Assembly: GCF_000024985.1 (NCBI RefSeq)
Contig: NC_013523.1
Location: 496,001 to 560,000, forward strand
DNA: 64,000 bases
DNA from: Sphaerobacter thermophilus DSM 20745
GTDB taxonomy: Bacteria > Chloroflexota > Chloroflexia > Thermomicrobiales > Thermomicrobiaceae
Direction: 5' to 3'
Shown here: piece by piece, positions 16,855 to 24,697 of the stretch
Position numbering within the stretch: the stretch's first letter is position 1
Layout: the number at the start of each line of letters is the position of its first letter
Notes under the pieces: generated by a model
Told to the model about the DNA's origin: nothing
Database searches by the model: none
What the model saw: the letters and a program-made list of their open reading frames with translations, nothing else
Translations under genes and position numbers: made by a program

Positions 16855-17105
16855 AAAAACGCCTGCCATCCGAAGGGACGGCAGGCGCGGCCTGACGTGG
16901 TTCCACCCTACTTCCGCCGCCCGGCACGGGCCGTGGCGGCGCTCAGGGTGCCCGATAACGGGGGCTACCGGATCCGGCTAATGACCCTGTGGGCGTTCGC
17001 CGGTCAGCTCACGGGTGGTTTTCTCCGGGCCGGTTACGGGTGGGGCTTGCAGCCGGTGGCCCCGCCTCTCTGGACGTCCGTTGCCCGGGTACTCGTCCCG
17101 CTCAA
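16855..17105 (-). promoter_or_regulatory. Threonine T-box riboswitch (leader of thrS)
   Basis: On the minus strand the leader shows the stem I elements GGGACGAGTA and CAGAGAGG and the distal GGCTGCAAGCC. A specifier GAAA-ACC-A follows, with ACC (a Thr codon) at 17017-17019. The T-box sequence AGGGTGGAACCACG is at 16896-16909. An intrinsic terminator closes the element: a GCCTGCC/GGCAGGC stem with TTCG-type loop and GTTTTT at about 16855-16886. Uncharged tRNA-Thr would stabilise the antiterminator and allow thrS transcription. No separate promoter is evident between it and tRNA-Val, so the two may share a transcript. Confidence 0.93.
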
Positions 17106-17181
17106 CGCCGTTGCGCTGTATTGCGGCCCATCCGGGCCGCGTCTGGAACGAAAGAACCGCCAGGAGGTCCTGACGGGTGTC

Positions 17182-17258
17182 TGGTGGGCGGTACTAGACT
17201 CGAACTAGTGACCTCCACGATGTCAACGTGGCGCTCTAACCGACTGAGCTAACCGCCC
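17182..17258 (-). tRNA. tRNA-Val (anticodon GAC)
   Basis: The acceptor stem GGGCGGT pairs with ACCGCCC. The D-arm is TAGCTCAGTCGGTTAGAGC, the anticodon stem CCACG/CGTGG with loop TTGACAT gives anticodon GAC (valine), and the T-arm has GTTCGAGTC. A 3' CCA is encoded. It is the first element of the minus-strand unit that continues into the thrS T-box. Confidence 0.97.
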
Positions 17259-17272
17259 GTCTCAGCGGGGAG

Positions 17273-17301
17273 AGTATACCACAGCGCCCGGTGAGCTGCA
17301 A
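17273..17301 (-). promoter_or_regulatory. Promoter of tRNA-Val
   Basis: Minus strand: TTGCAG at 17296-17301, a 17-base spacer, then TATACT at 17273-17278. The predicted start is near 17266, eight bases before the tRNA 5' end. Confidence 0.8.
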
Positions 17302-17329
17302 TTGAGGCGTCGGATTCGGCGGGAGAGCG

Positions 17330-17480
17330 GCCCTCACCCCCGACCCCTCTCCCAACTTTGGGAGAGGGGCGTCAGGCAAGGGGTTCGGCATTCCATGGTC
17401 GCTCCTGGGGCGAAGCCAAGGCGCCGATACTTCGGTGCTAACCTCGTCACGAAGCACGGAACACGCAACACGCACTACGT
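17330..17480. repeat. Composite repeat, copy 3 (palindrome plus heptamers)
   Basis: CCCTCACCCCC leads into a 12-bp-stem palindrome (CCCCTCTCCCAA / TTGGGAGAGGGG, 17344-17369). After about 75 other bases come five in-register inverted heptamers at 17446-17480 (NNCACGN type). The last heptamer ends three bases before the stop codon region of the RNase H-like gene. Confidence 0.8.
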
Positions 17481-17483
17481 GCC

Positions 17484-17903
17484 TCAGTGCCCCAGCACGC
17501 GGACGGTTTGATCGCGCGGTTGCCAGGCGATGTCGCGGCGGCCGAAGCGGGCGACGAGGGCGGAGGCGCGGGCGTGGAGGGGCTTGAGGTCAGGGTGGCG
17601 GACCTTCCAGCGGCCGGTGAGTTGTTCGACGAGGAGCTGGCTGTCGGTGCGGATCTGCAGGCAGAGGTCTTCGGGACGCTGGCCGAGGGCGGCAGCGCGC
17701 TCGATGGCAGCATTGATGGCGGCGATGAGGGTGCGGTACTCCGCCTGGTTGTTGGTCACGCCGTCGCCGAACTCAAGGCGGACGACCTGGCTGGCGCCGG
17801 TGCGGTCCGAGAGCCGGTAGCTGCCGTAGCCGCGGCCGGGATTGCCCAGCGAGCCGCCGTCGCAGACGATGGACAGGTCCGGGTCGCACTGCTTGGAAAC
17901 CAC
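17484..17903 (-). CDS. Ribonuclease H-like protein, C-terminally shortened
   Basis: 139 residues from GTG 17903 with GAGAGGA upstream. RNase HI-type motifs are visible: CDGGSLGNPG (first Asp), NNQAEYRTL (Glu) and IRTDSQLLVEQLTGRWKVR (second Asp). Family members normally end with a PRxxNxxADxLA-like segment that supplies the last catalytic Asp. Here the protein ends WQPRDQTVRVLGH without it, and a repeat array starts three bases beyond the stop. RNA/DNA-hybrid hydrolysis is the family role, but activity is doubtful without the fourth acidic residue. It lies downstream of the EF-G paralogue, separated from it by a long hairpin. Confidence 0.75.
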   Translation of the reverse strand: MVSKQCDPDLSIVCDGGSLGNPGRGYGSYRLSDRTGASQVVRLEFGDGVTNNQAEYRTLIAAINAAIERAAALGQRPEDLCLQIRTDSQLLVEQLTGRWKVRHPDLKPLHARASALVARFGRRDIAWQPRDQTVRVLGH

Positions 17904-17921
17904 GCGCGATCCTCTCTCGAT

Positions 17922-17978
17922 ACACGATGTACCCTCACCCCGCCGGTGGCATCACCGGCAGGAGTGAGGGTACACGTG
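17922..17978 (-). terminator. Long hairpin between EF-G paralogue and RNase H-like gene
   Basis: Nested inverted repeat: GTACCCTCA pairs with TGAGGGTAC and CCGGTG with CACCGG around loop GCAT. A few outer pairs (ACACG/CGTGT) extend it past a one-base bulge. It lies between the EF-G stop and the next gene on the same strand, so it probably terminates EF-G transcription, although no U-tract follows. Confidence 0.65.
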
Positions 17979-17992
17979 TCAGTCGTGGGGTG

Positions 17993-20074
17993 CTAGGCGT
18001 GCGCCTCCACGCGCGCCTTGGCGGCCGCGACGATCTGCTCCGTCAGGTGCGGCGGCACAGGCTGGTAGTGGCTGAACTCCACGGTGAAGGAGCCGCGGCC
18101 CTGCGTGATCGAGCGTAGATCGGTCGCGTACCGCTGGATCTCGGCGGCCGGCACCATCGCCTCGATGGTGGTCATACCGTTCTCCCCGGGGGTCATGCCC
18201 TGGAGCTGGGCGCGCTTTCCGTTCAGGTCGCTCATGACGTCGCCCATGTAGCTCTCGGGCACGGTCACCCGCAGGTGCATGACCGGCTCGAGGAGGATCG
18301 GCTTGGCCTGCTGGGCGGCCTTCTTGAACGCCTGAGCTGCGGCGATCTTGAAGGCCATTTCCGATGAGTCGACCGAGTGGTAGGAGCCATCGGTGAGCGT
18401 GACCTTGATGTTGACCATGGGGTAGCCGGCCAGCAGCCCCTCTTCCATGGCCTCGCGCACGCCCTTCTCGACGGCCGGGATGAACTGCTTCGGGACCACG
18501 CCACCGACGATCTGTTCGGCGAATTCGAAGTCGGCGTCGGGCAGCGGCTCGAGGTCGAGGAAGACGTGGCCGTACTGGCCGTGGCCGCCGGTCTGCTTCT
18601 TGTGCTTGTACTCGACGCCGCGCACCGGCACGGAGATCGTCTCGCGGTAGGCGACCTGCGGCAGTCCCAGCTCGACGTTGACGCCGAACTTGCGGGCCAT
18701 GCGGTCGAGCGCGATCTGGACGTGCGACTCGCCCAGGCCGGAGATGATCGTCTCGCCCGTGCGTGCGTCGCGGGAGACCTGGAGCGTCGGGTCCTCCTCG
18801 ATCAGCCGCTGGATCGCCGTGCCCATCTTGTCCAGGTCGCTCTTGGTCTTGGGCGAGACCGCGGCAGAGAAGGCGGGATGCGGGAAGGTGATTCCCGGAA
18901 GGGTGAAGCGCCGCTGGGCGTCGCTGAGTGTGTCGCCTGTCCCTGTCACCTGTAGCTTGGCGACCGCGCCGATGTCGCCCGCCATGATCTCGGAGACGCT
19001 GATCTGCTCCTTGCCGCGCATGACGTAGAGCTGGCCGATGCGCTCGTCCTGCCCCTTGCTGGTGTTCAGGACGTGGCTGTCGGACGTGACCCGGCCCGAG
19101 AAGACGCGGAAGTAAGAGAGCTTCCCGACGTACGGGTCGGCCACGGTCTTGAAGACGAGCGCTGCCAACGGCCCGTCCGGATCGGGCGTCAGGGTGACGT
19201 CGTTACCGTCGGCGTCGTTCGCGACGGCGCTGTTCGGGCTCGGGAAGCAGTCGACGATGGCGTCGAGCAGGAAGGTGACGCCCTTGAGCGCCGTGGCGGC
19301 AGTGACAAAGACGGGGACGATGCTGCCGTCAGCGATACCGGCCTTGAGCCCCTGGCGCAGCTCGTCGACGCTGATCTCGTCGTCCTCCAGGTAGCGCATC
19401 ATGAGCTCTTCATCGTTCTCACAGATGCGCTCGACGAGCGTTGTGCGGTGGGTTTCGACAGCGTCGGCGAGGTCGGCGGGGATGTCGATCGGGGTCACGC
19501 TGCCGTCCTTGCCGTCGCCGAACTGGTAGGCCTGGCGGCTAAGCAGGTCGATGAAGCCGTTGAAGGACTTCTCGGCGCCGATCGGGAGCTGGACCGGAAC
19601 AACCGCGCTGCCGAACGTGGTCTGAGCCGAGCTCAAGCTGTTCTCAAAGTTGGCGTTCTCACGGTCCATCTTGTTGATCACGAGCGCCCGGGGCAGGTTG
19701 GCGGATGCCGCTGTATCCCAGACCTGCTCCGTGCCGACCTCGACTCCGGCCGACGCGTCCAGGAGGATGAGCGCCAGGTCGGCGACGCGCATCGCGCCGC
19801 GGATCTCACCGACGAAGTCGGCGTAGCCGGGGGCGTCGAGCAGGTTGATCTTGTGGTCGCGCCACTCGACCGGCACCAGGCTGGTGCTGATGGAGATGCC
19901 CCGCTTGACCTCATCGGGATCCCAGTCGGAGATCGTGTTTCCCTCCTCGACGCGGCCCAGGCGGGTGGTGGCATGGGTGAGGAAGGCCATGGCCTCGGTC
20001 AACGACGTCTTCCCGGCACCGCCGTGCGAGAAGAGGCCGACGTTCCGGATGCTGTCTACCGTGTACGTTTTCAC
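17993..20074 (-). CDS. Elongation factor G-like GTPase (EF-G2 type paralogue)
   Basis: 693 residues from GTG 20074 (GGAGGG 5 bases upstream). The G domain has [14 protein letters not shown] in place of the canonical [23 protein letters not shown] (switch I region), [10 protein letters not shown] (G3) and INKMDREN (G4). Domain II and the EF-G domains III-V follow, including [14 protein letters not shown] and the C-terminal [20 protein letters not shown]. The HGGAGKTS loop is typical of the second, non-canonical EF-G group, whose role in translocation or recycling differs from FusA. It is not next to rpsL/rpsG/tuf, which agrees with a paralogue. It has its own strong promoter downstream of coaX. 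Confidence 0.9.
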   Translation of the reverse strand: MKTYTVDSIRNVGLFSHGGAGKTSLTEAMAFLTHATTRLGRVEEGNTISDWDPDEVKRGISISTSLVPVEWRDHKINLLDAPGYADFVGEIRGAMRVADLALILLDASAGVEVGTEQVWDTAASANLPRALVINKMDRENANFENSLSSAQTTFGSAVVPVQLPIGAEKSFNGFIDLLSRQAYQFGDGKDGSVTPIDIPADLADAVETHRTTLVERICENDEELMMRYLEDDEISVDELRQGLKAGIADGSIVPVFVTAATALKGVTFLLDAIVDCFPSPNSAVANDADGNDVTLTPDPDGPLAALVFKTVADPYVGKLSYFRVFSGRVTSDSHVLNTSKGQDERIGQLYVMRGKEQISVSEIMAGDIGAVAKLQVTGTGDTLSDAQRRFTLPGITFPHPAFSAAVSPKTKSDLDKMGTAIQRLIEEDPTLQVSRDARTGETIISGLGESHVQIALDRMARKFGVNVELGLPQVAYRETISVPVRGVEYKHKKQTGGHGQYGHVFLDLEPLPDADFEFAEQIVGGVVPKQFIPAVEKGVREAMEEGLLAGYPMVNIKVTLTDGSYHSVDSSEMAFKIAAAQAFKKAAQQAKPILLEPVMHLRVTVPESYMGDVMSDLNGKRAQLQGMTPGENGMTTIEAMVPAAEIQRYATDLRSITQGRGSFTVEFSHYQPVPPHLTEQIVAAAKARVEAHA

Positions 20075-20215
20075 GGGTTCCCTCCACCCAGCGCCCCGTA
20101 CGGTTGGTAGGGCAATGCCCCGGACCGGGCCGGAGGCGGCTACCGTCACGTTTTGGGGCGGTTACATCAGCGGCACCGTCATTCGGGTGACGCCTGCGAC
20201 CTTTCGGCGTTACGT

Positions 20216-20243
20216 ATTATATCGCCGCGCGGGATGTGGGCAA
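20216..20243 (-). promoter_or_regulatory. Promoter of the EF-G paralogue
   Basis: Minus strand: TTGCCC at 20238-20243, a 16-base spacer, then a perfect TATAAT at 20216-20221. The predicted start near 20209 leaves an untranslated leader of about 135 bases. Confidence 0.8.
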
Positions 20244-20281
20244 GCGGGCTTCCCGGATTGCGTTGGGGCCGGCGTGTGGCG

Positions 20282-21055
20282 CTACTCGCCGTGGGTGAGG
20301 CGCTGGTAGATGAGCCGGAGGCCGGTCAGGGTGAGGTCGGGATCGTAGGCCGGAATTGCCGGGGAGTGGCTTAGGAACAAGCGGCCCAGCCCGCCGGTCG
20401 CGATCACGTTGGGCGTCTCGCCCAGCTCCGCGGAAACCCGCGCCAGCAGCCCCTCGATCAGTCCCAGATAGCCGAGCATCGTACCCGATTGGATCGCCTG
20501 GCGGGTGTTGCGCCCGATGGCGCGTTCGGGGATGACCAGGTCGACGGCGTGGAGTCGGGCAGCCCGGGCGGTGAGAGCCTCCAGGGCGACGAGCACGCCG
20601 GGGGCAATGGCACCGCCGAGATAGTCCCCCTCTGGAGAGACAACATCGAGGGTGGTGGCGGTTCCGAAATCGACGACGACCCAGGCGCCGGGACCGCGGT
20701 GGTGTGCGGCGACGGCGTTAGCCAGCCGGTCGGCACCGACCTCCATGGGGTTGTCGACGCGGACCCGGATGCCGAGATCGAGCGCGGCGCTGACCTGGAT
20801 CGGCTCGCGCCCGAGCCGCTGGGTGATCAGTTCCTGGAACGTGGTAGCGAGTTGGGGAACGCCGCTGGCGACGATGGCGCCCTCGATGCCGCGGAGGTCG
20901 ATCCTGTCGCCCGCGGCGAGGGTGGTCAGCAGCGCCCACCACTCGTCGGCCATCCGCGCGCGGTCGGTCTCGAAGCGCCAGCTTGTCAGCAGGCGGTCGC
21001 CCTGGAAGATACCGACGACGATGTTGGTGTTGCCGATATCGACCGCGAGCAGCAT
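20282..21055 (-). CDS. coaX: Type III pantothenate kinase
   Basis: 257 residues from ATG 21055 behind GGAGGAG. Catalyses the first step of coenzyme A synthesis, ATP-dependent phosphorylation of pantothenate, in the cytoplasm. The ASKHA-fold phosphate-binding motif is LLAVDIGNTNIVVGIF. Further type III signatures are GADRLANAVAA, VVVDFGTATTLDVV followed by GGAIAPGV, QSGTMLGYLGLIEG and VIATGGLGRLF. The usual neighbours (birA or ftsH-type genes) are absent; the flanking genes are queG and the EF-G paralogue. Confidence 0.95.
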   Translation of the reverse strand: MLLAVDIGNTNIVVGIFQGDRLLTSWRFETDRARMADEWWALLTTLAAGDRIDLRGIEGAIVASGVPQLATTFQELITQRLGREPIQVSAALDLGIRVRVDNPMEVGADRLANAVAAHHRGPGAWVVVDFGTATTLDVVSPEGDYLGGAIAPGVLVALEALTARAARLHAVDLVIPERAIGRNTRQAIQSGTMLGYLGLIEGLLARVSAELGETPNVIATGGLGRLFLSHSPAIPAYDPDLTLTGLRLIYQRLTHGE

Positions 21056-21108
21056 GCGGTCTCCTCCCTCACTCCCCCACACATTGGCCCGAATCCCGGA
21101 CCGGACGC

Positions 21109-21137
21109 AGTATAGCCGGTGGGGCGGCGCGCCGGAA
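21109..21137 (-). promoter_or_regulatory. Probable promoter of coaX
   Basis: Minus strand: TATACT at 21109-21114 with TTCCGG at 21132-21137, spacer 17. The -10 is good and the -35 weak. It lies directly after the queG stop codon. Confidence 0.5.
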
Positions 21138-21142
21138 CCGGG

Positions 21143-22306
21143 TCAGGCGGCATCGCGGCAGCGGGCGGGAGGTGGGGCGTTGAGGGTGGCCGCGATCTCG
21201 GCGCGGACGGCGGGGTCAGGCTCCCGGTCGTGCAGCCGGCGAAGTATCGGGGCTGTCGCAGCGGCGTCGATGCGCGCCATCGCCCACGCGGCGTGTCCGC
21301 GGACCAGCGGGATGTCGTGGGTGGCGGCGACTTCCTCCAGCAGGCCCAGGTCGGCGTCGCTGCCGATGTTGCCCAGCGCGACCGCGGCGTTGCGAGCTAG
21401 CCCGCCGCGCTTGGCGCGGAGCACGGCCCGCCCGCGATAGACCGTGCGGAACTCCTCTTCGGACATCGTGAGTAGCCAGTGGAGCGAGGGGAAGGCGTGC
21501 TCGATACGCTCCGGCTGGACGGCCGGGTCGTCGCTCGGGGCGGCGGCGCCGGTGTAGGGGCAGACCTCCTGGCAGATGTCGCAGCCGAAGACCCAGCTCC
21601 CCATGAGTGGTCGCAGGTCACGTGGGATCGGGCCGCGTAGTTCGATGGTCAGGTACGAGATACAGCGGGGCGTGTGGAGCCGGTAGGCGTCCACCAACGC
21701 GCCGGTAGGGCAGGCGTCGAGGCAGCGGGTGCAGCGGCCGCACTTTGGCCGGAGCGCCGGGAGTGGCTCGACTTCGATGTCGAGCACCAACTCGCCGAGC
21801 ATGACCCAGGAGCCATGCCCGGGGACGAGGATCATTGTGTTCTTGCCGTACCAGCCGAGTCCCGAGCGGGCGGCCGCCGCGCGGTCGACGATCCGGGCGG
21901 TGTCCACCAGTGCACGGGCCTCGATGGGCCGGCCAAGTTCCTCTTCCAGCCGGGCGTGGAGGTCGCGCATGCGGGTCTTGAGTGTCTTGTGGTAGTCGCG
22001 TCCCCAGGCGTAGCGGGAGATGCGCCCGCGAGGGACCCCGTCGTCGGGCGGTGCGACGTCCGGCTGCCAGTAGGGCAGGCCGACGCTGACGATGCTGCGC
22101 GCGGTCGGGTGCAGGTTGCGCGGGTCGGCCGAAAAGCGGGCGCGCTCTTCGGTGAACCAGTCGAGCCCGTCCATGTGCCCGGTGCGGATGCGCTCGACCA
22201 GCAGTTCGGCCAGGCCATCGAACGGTTCGGCCGTCGTCACGCCCAGAAGCGCCAGCCGGCACTCGGCCGCCAGGCGCCGGAGGCGTGCGTGGGTGATGGC
22301 GCTCAC
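21143..22306 (-). CDS. queG: Epoxyqueuosine reductase
   Basis: 387 residues. Catalyses the last step of queuosine synthesis, the cobalamin-dependent reduction of epoxyqueuosine in tRNA. The N-terminal cobalamin-binding domain includes HMDGLDWFTEERARF and SVGLPYWQP. Two [4Fe-4S] sites are CGRCTRCLDACPTGAL and CDICQEVCPYTG. A HEAT-like C-terminal region follows (LARNAAVALGNIG, RGHAAWAMARID). The GTG start at 22306 forms a GTGA overlap with the upstream kinase stop, implying translational coupling. Confidence 0.93.
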   Translation of the reverse strand: MSAITHARLRRLAAECRLALLGVTTAEPFDGLAELLVERIRTGHMDGLDWFTEERARFSADPRNLHPTARSIVSVGLPYWQPDVAPPDDGVPRGRISRYAWGRDYHKTLKTRMRDLHARLEEELGRPIEARALVDTARIVDRAAAARSGLGWYGKNTMILVPGHGSWVMLGELVLDIEVEPLPALRPKCGRCTRCLDACPTGALVDAYRLHTPRCISYLTIELRGPIPRDLRPLMGSWVFGCDICQEVCPYTGAAAPSDDPAVQPERIEHAFPSLHWLLTMSEEEFRTVYRGRAVLRAKRGGLARNAAVALGNIGSDADLGLLEEVAATHDIPLVRGHAAWAMARIDAAATAPILRRLHDREPDPAVRAEIAATLNAPPPARCRDAA

Positions 22307-23262
22307 CGGTCTGGCCCTCGGACGCGGGCGGACGCGAGGAAGCACTCAACCTCGTCGCGCGTCGGCAGCCCGGCCCGCGCTCCAGGCCGTTGGACGGCGA
22401 GTGCGCCCATGGCGTTGGCGAAGCGGCCCATGGTCTCCAAGTCCCAGCGCTCGAGGATGCCGAGTGCGATGCCGGCAGCGAAGGCGTCGCCCGCGCCGGT
22501 CGGGTCGACGGCGTCGACGTTGAAGGCCGGGACTGCGTGCGTACCCGCGCGGTCGATCAGGAGGCAGCCGTTTGGTCCACAACTGATGGCGACGAGCCGC
22601 GTCTGGGACAGGATCATCTCGTCCCGTAGCACAGCGACTGCCTCATCAAGGTCCGACGTGCCCGTCAGGTAGCACAGCTCGGCGGCGCTGCCGACCAGGT
22701 AGTCGTGGCGCAGCGCCAGGTCGAGGCCGGTCTCCGGGTCGAGCGCGGTCAGGTAGACCAGCGGACCGAGCAGCCGGGTGCGCGGCGAGACGTGCATCGG
22801 GAGGTCGACGATGAGGCGGCGCAGGGCGGCGTCGTCGATGTCCACGACGACCAGGTCGTGGGCGAAGAACGCCTCAATTGGCAGGTAGTCACCGTGGCGG
22901 AGCCGGGCGCCCTGCTGCCAGAAGATGGTGCGCTCGGCGGTCGCGCCGCGGCCGGAGACGACGATCAGGGAGCGGTCGGTCGGTTCCCCGGCGCGGGTGC
23001 GCACGTGCTCCACATCGATGCCCTCGGCGGCCAGCTCCGCGCGGAGCTGCTCGCCCTCGGCGTCGTCGCCAACCATCGCCGCGATGGATACGTCGACGCC
23101 TAGCCGAGCCAGCGCCACGGCCAGGTTGGTGGTGGTCCCACCTGACTGCTCCAGGGTGTCGCGGACGATCGCGTAGTCGCCGGGCCGGGGGTAATGATCG
23201 ACAAAGATCAGCCGATCCCAGGATGCCAGCCCGAAGGCCGCGACGCGATAGCGCTTCACCAC
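22303..23262 (-). CDS. PfkB-family carbohydrate/nucleoside kinase
   Basis: 319 residues of ribokinase fold. The N-terminal glycine pair is in LEQSGGTTTNLAVALARLG. The C-terminal signature DPTGAGDAFAAG carries the catalytic Asp and anion hole. The substrate could be a sugar, a sugar phosphate or a nucleoside; the sequence alone does not decide. Its stop overlaps the queG start, so the two are co-translated, yet no link between a PfkB kinase and queuosine synthesis is obvious. Confidence 0.85.
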   Translation of the reverse strand: MVKRYRVAAFGLASWDRLIFVDHYPRPGDYAIVRDTLEQSGGTTTNLAVALARLGVDVSIAAMVGDDAEGEQLRAELAAEGIDVEHVRTRAGEPTDRSLIVVSGRGATAERTIFWQQGARLRHGDYLPIEAFFAHDLVVVDIDDAALRRLIVDLPMHVSPRTRLLGPLVYLTALDPETGLDLALRHDYLVGSAAELCYLTGTSDLDEAVAVLRDEMILSQTRLVAISCGPNGCLLIDRAGTHAVPAFNVDAVDPTGAGDAFAAGIALGILERWDLETMGRFANAMGALAVQRPGARAGLPTRDEVECFLASARVRGPDR

Positions 23263-23460
23263 CCGCCTCCGAACGCCACTGGTGCCTGTACGGCACGGCC
23301 TGCCGCGCCGCTGCCCATGCGCGAGGAAGCGGCAACGCCGATCTCCGGATGGCCTGCGCAGACGAAATGATCCGACCGGCGGGTAACCGTGATGCCGGTG
23401 AAACCGCTGGCCGAGGGCATTACGCGCTCCCGTCGCGTCTGCCGCGGCGTGGATGGCGGC

Positions 23461-24567
23461 TCAGGCTTCGCCGCGCTCGGCGAGGATTGCTTGGATCTCC
23501 TCCTTGAGCGCAGGGACGATCTCGTCCTCCTCGACCCGGCGGACGATCTGGCCCTTGCGGAAGATCACGCCCTTGCCGCGTCCGGCCGCCACGCCGACGT
23601 CGGAGTCCCGGGCCTCGCCGGGGCCGTTGACGACGCAACCCATGACCGCCACCTTGATCGGCGCCTTGATGTTCTTGATGTACTCGTCAACCTCGTTCGC
23701 CAGCTTGAAGAGGTCAACCTCGACACGCCCGCAGGTGGGGCAGGCGACGAGGGTGGCGCCGTGCTGGCGCAGGCCGAGGCTCTTGAGGATCTCGTAGGCG
23801 ACGAAGACCTCCTCGACCGGGTCGGTGGTCAGTGAGACCCGGATCGTGTCCCCGATGCCCTCGGCCAGCAGGGTGCCGATGCCCACGGCGGAGCGGATCG
23901 TACCGGCCTTGGGCGTGCCCGCCTCGGTGACGCCCAGGTGGAGCGGGTAGTCGTTGAGCGGGGCCATGCGCCGGTAGGCCTCGAGCATCACTGGCACCTC
24001 GAAGGCCTTGAGCGAGATCTTGATGTCCCCGAAGTCGAGGTCCTCCAGGATCTTCACGTGGCCCAGCGCCGTGCGGACCATGTGCTCGGCGATCAGTTCG
24101 ACCTGGCTGGCGTTCTTCTCCGCCATCTCGTCCACGAAGTCGCGGCTCATCGGCGGGAGCGAGCCGAAGTTGACGCCGATGCGGATCGGGATCCCCCGCT
24201 CCTTGGCCTTCGTCACGACCTCGCGCACGTCCTCCGGCTTGCGGATATTGCCGGGGTTGAGCCGCAACCCGTGGATCCCGGCATCGATCGCCTTGAGGGC
24301 CAGCGTGTGCTCGAAGTGGATGTCGGCGATCAGCGGGACCGGCGAGTGGGGCACGATCTCAGGCAGCGCGGCTGCCGCGACGCGGTCGGGCACGGCGATG
24401 CGGACGATCTCGCAGCCGGCATCAGCCAGCTCATGAATCTGGCGCAGTGTGGCCTTCGGATCGCGCGTGTCGGCGGTTGCCATCGATTGCACGACGACCG
24501 GGGCACCGCCACCGATCTGCACGTCACCGACGTGGATGGCGCGGGTCTTTCGACGCGGGGCTACCAT
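23461..24567 (-). CDS. ispG: 4-hydroxy-3-methylbut-2-en-1-yl diphosphate synthase (MEP pathway)
   Basis: 368 residues from ATG 24567 with GGGAGG upstream. It converts methylerythritol cyclodiphosphate to HMBPP using a [4Fe-4S] cluster. The TIM-barrel part has VVVQSMATADTRD and PLIADIHFEHTLALKA. The cluster ligands are in ACPTCGR and VMGCVVNGPGEA (three Cys plus Glu). Length fits the bacterial short form. It lies 130 bases downstream of rseP, the usual rseP-ispG order, but dxr is not upstream in this window. Confidence 0.96.
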   Translation of the reverse strand: MVAPRRKTRAIHVGDVQIGGGAPVVVQSMATADTRDPKATLRQIHELADAGCEIVRIAVPDRVAAAALPEIVPHSPVPLIADIHFEHTLALKAIDAGIHGLRLNPGNIRKPEDVREVVTKAKERGIPIRIGVNFGSLPPMSRDFVDEMAEKNASQVELIAEHMVRTALGHVKILEDLDFGDIKISLKAFEVPVMLEAYRRMAPLNDYPLHLGVTEAGTPKAGTIRSAVGIGTLLAEGIGDTIRVSLTTDPVEEVFVAYEILKSLGLRQHGATLVACPTCGRVEVDLFKLANEVDEYIKNIKAPIKVAVMGCVVNGPGEARDSDVGVAAGRGKGVIFRKGQIVRRVEEDEIVPALKEEIQAILAERGEA

Positions 24568-24697
24568 GAACGGTGGACCTCCCTCGTGCGGCCGCGCACC
24601 TCGGCGCCGGGGCAACCCCACGCCCGGCGCGGCCCGGCTGGCGTGTCACCCTGAGTGTGCGTCATGTGATGACCTGCTGTCCAGCGGGGCACGGGCG

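Noticed and set aside
16808-17181. Short open frames in the region upstream of thrS
   Set aside because: The sequence is fully explained by the T-box leader on the other strand.
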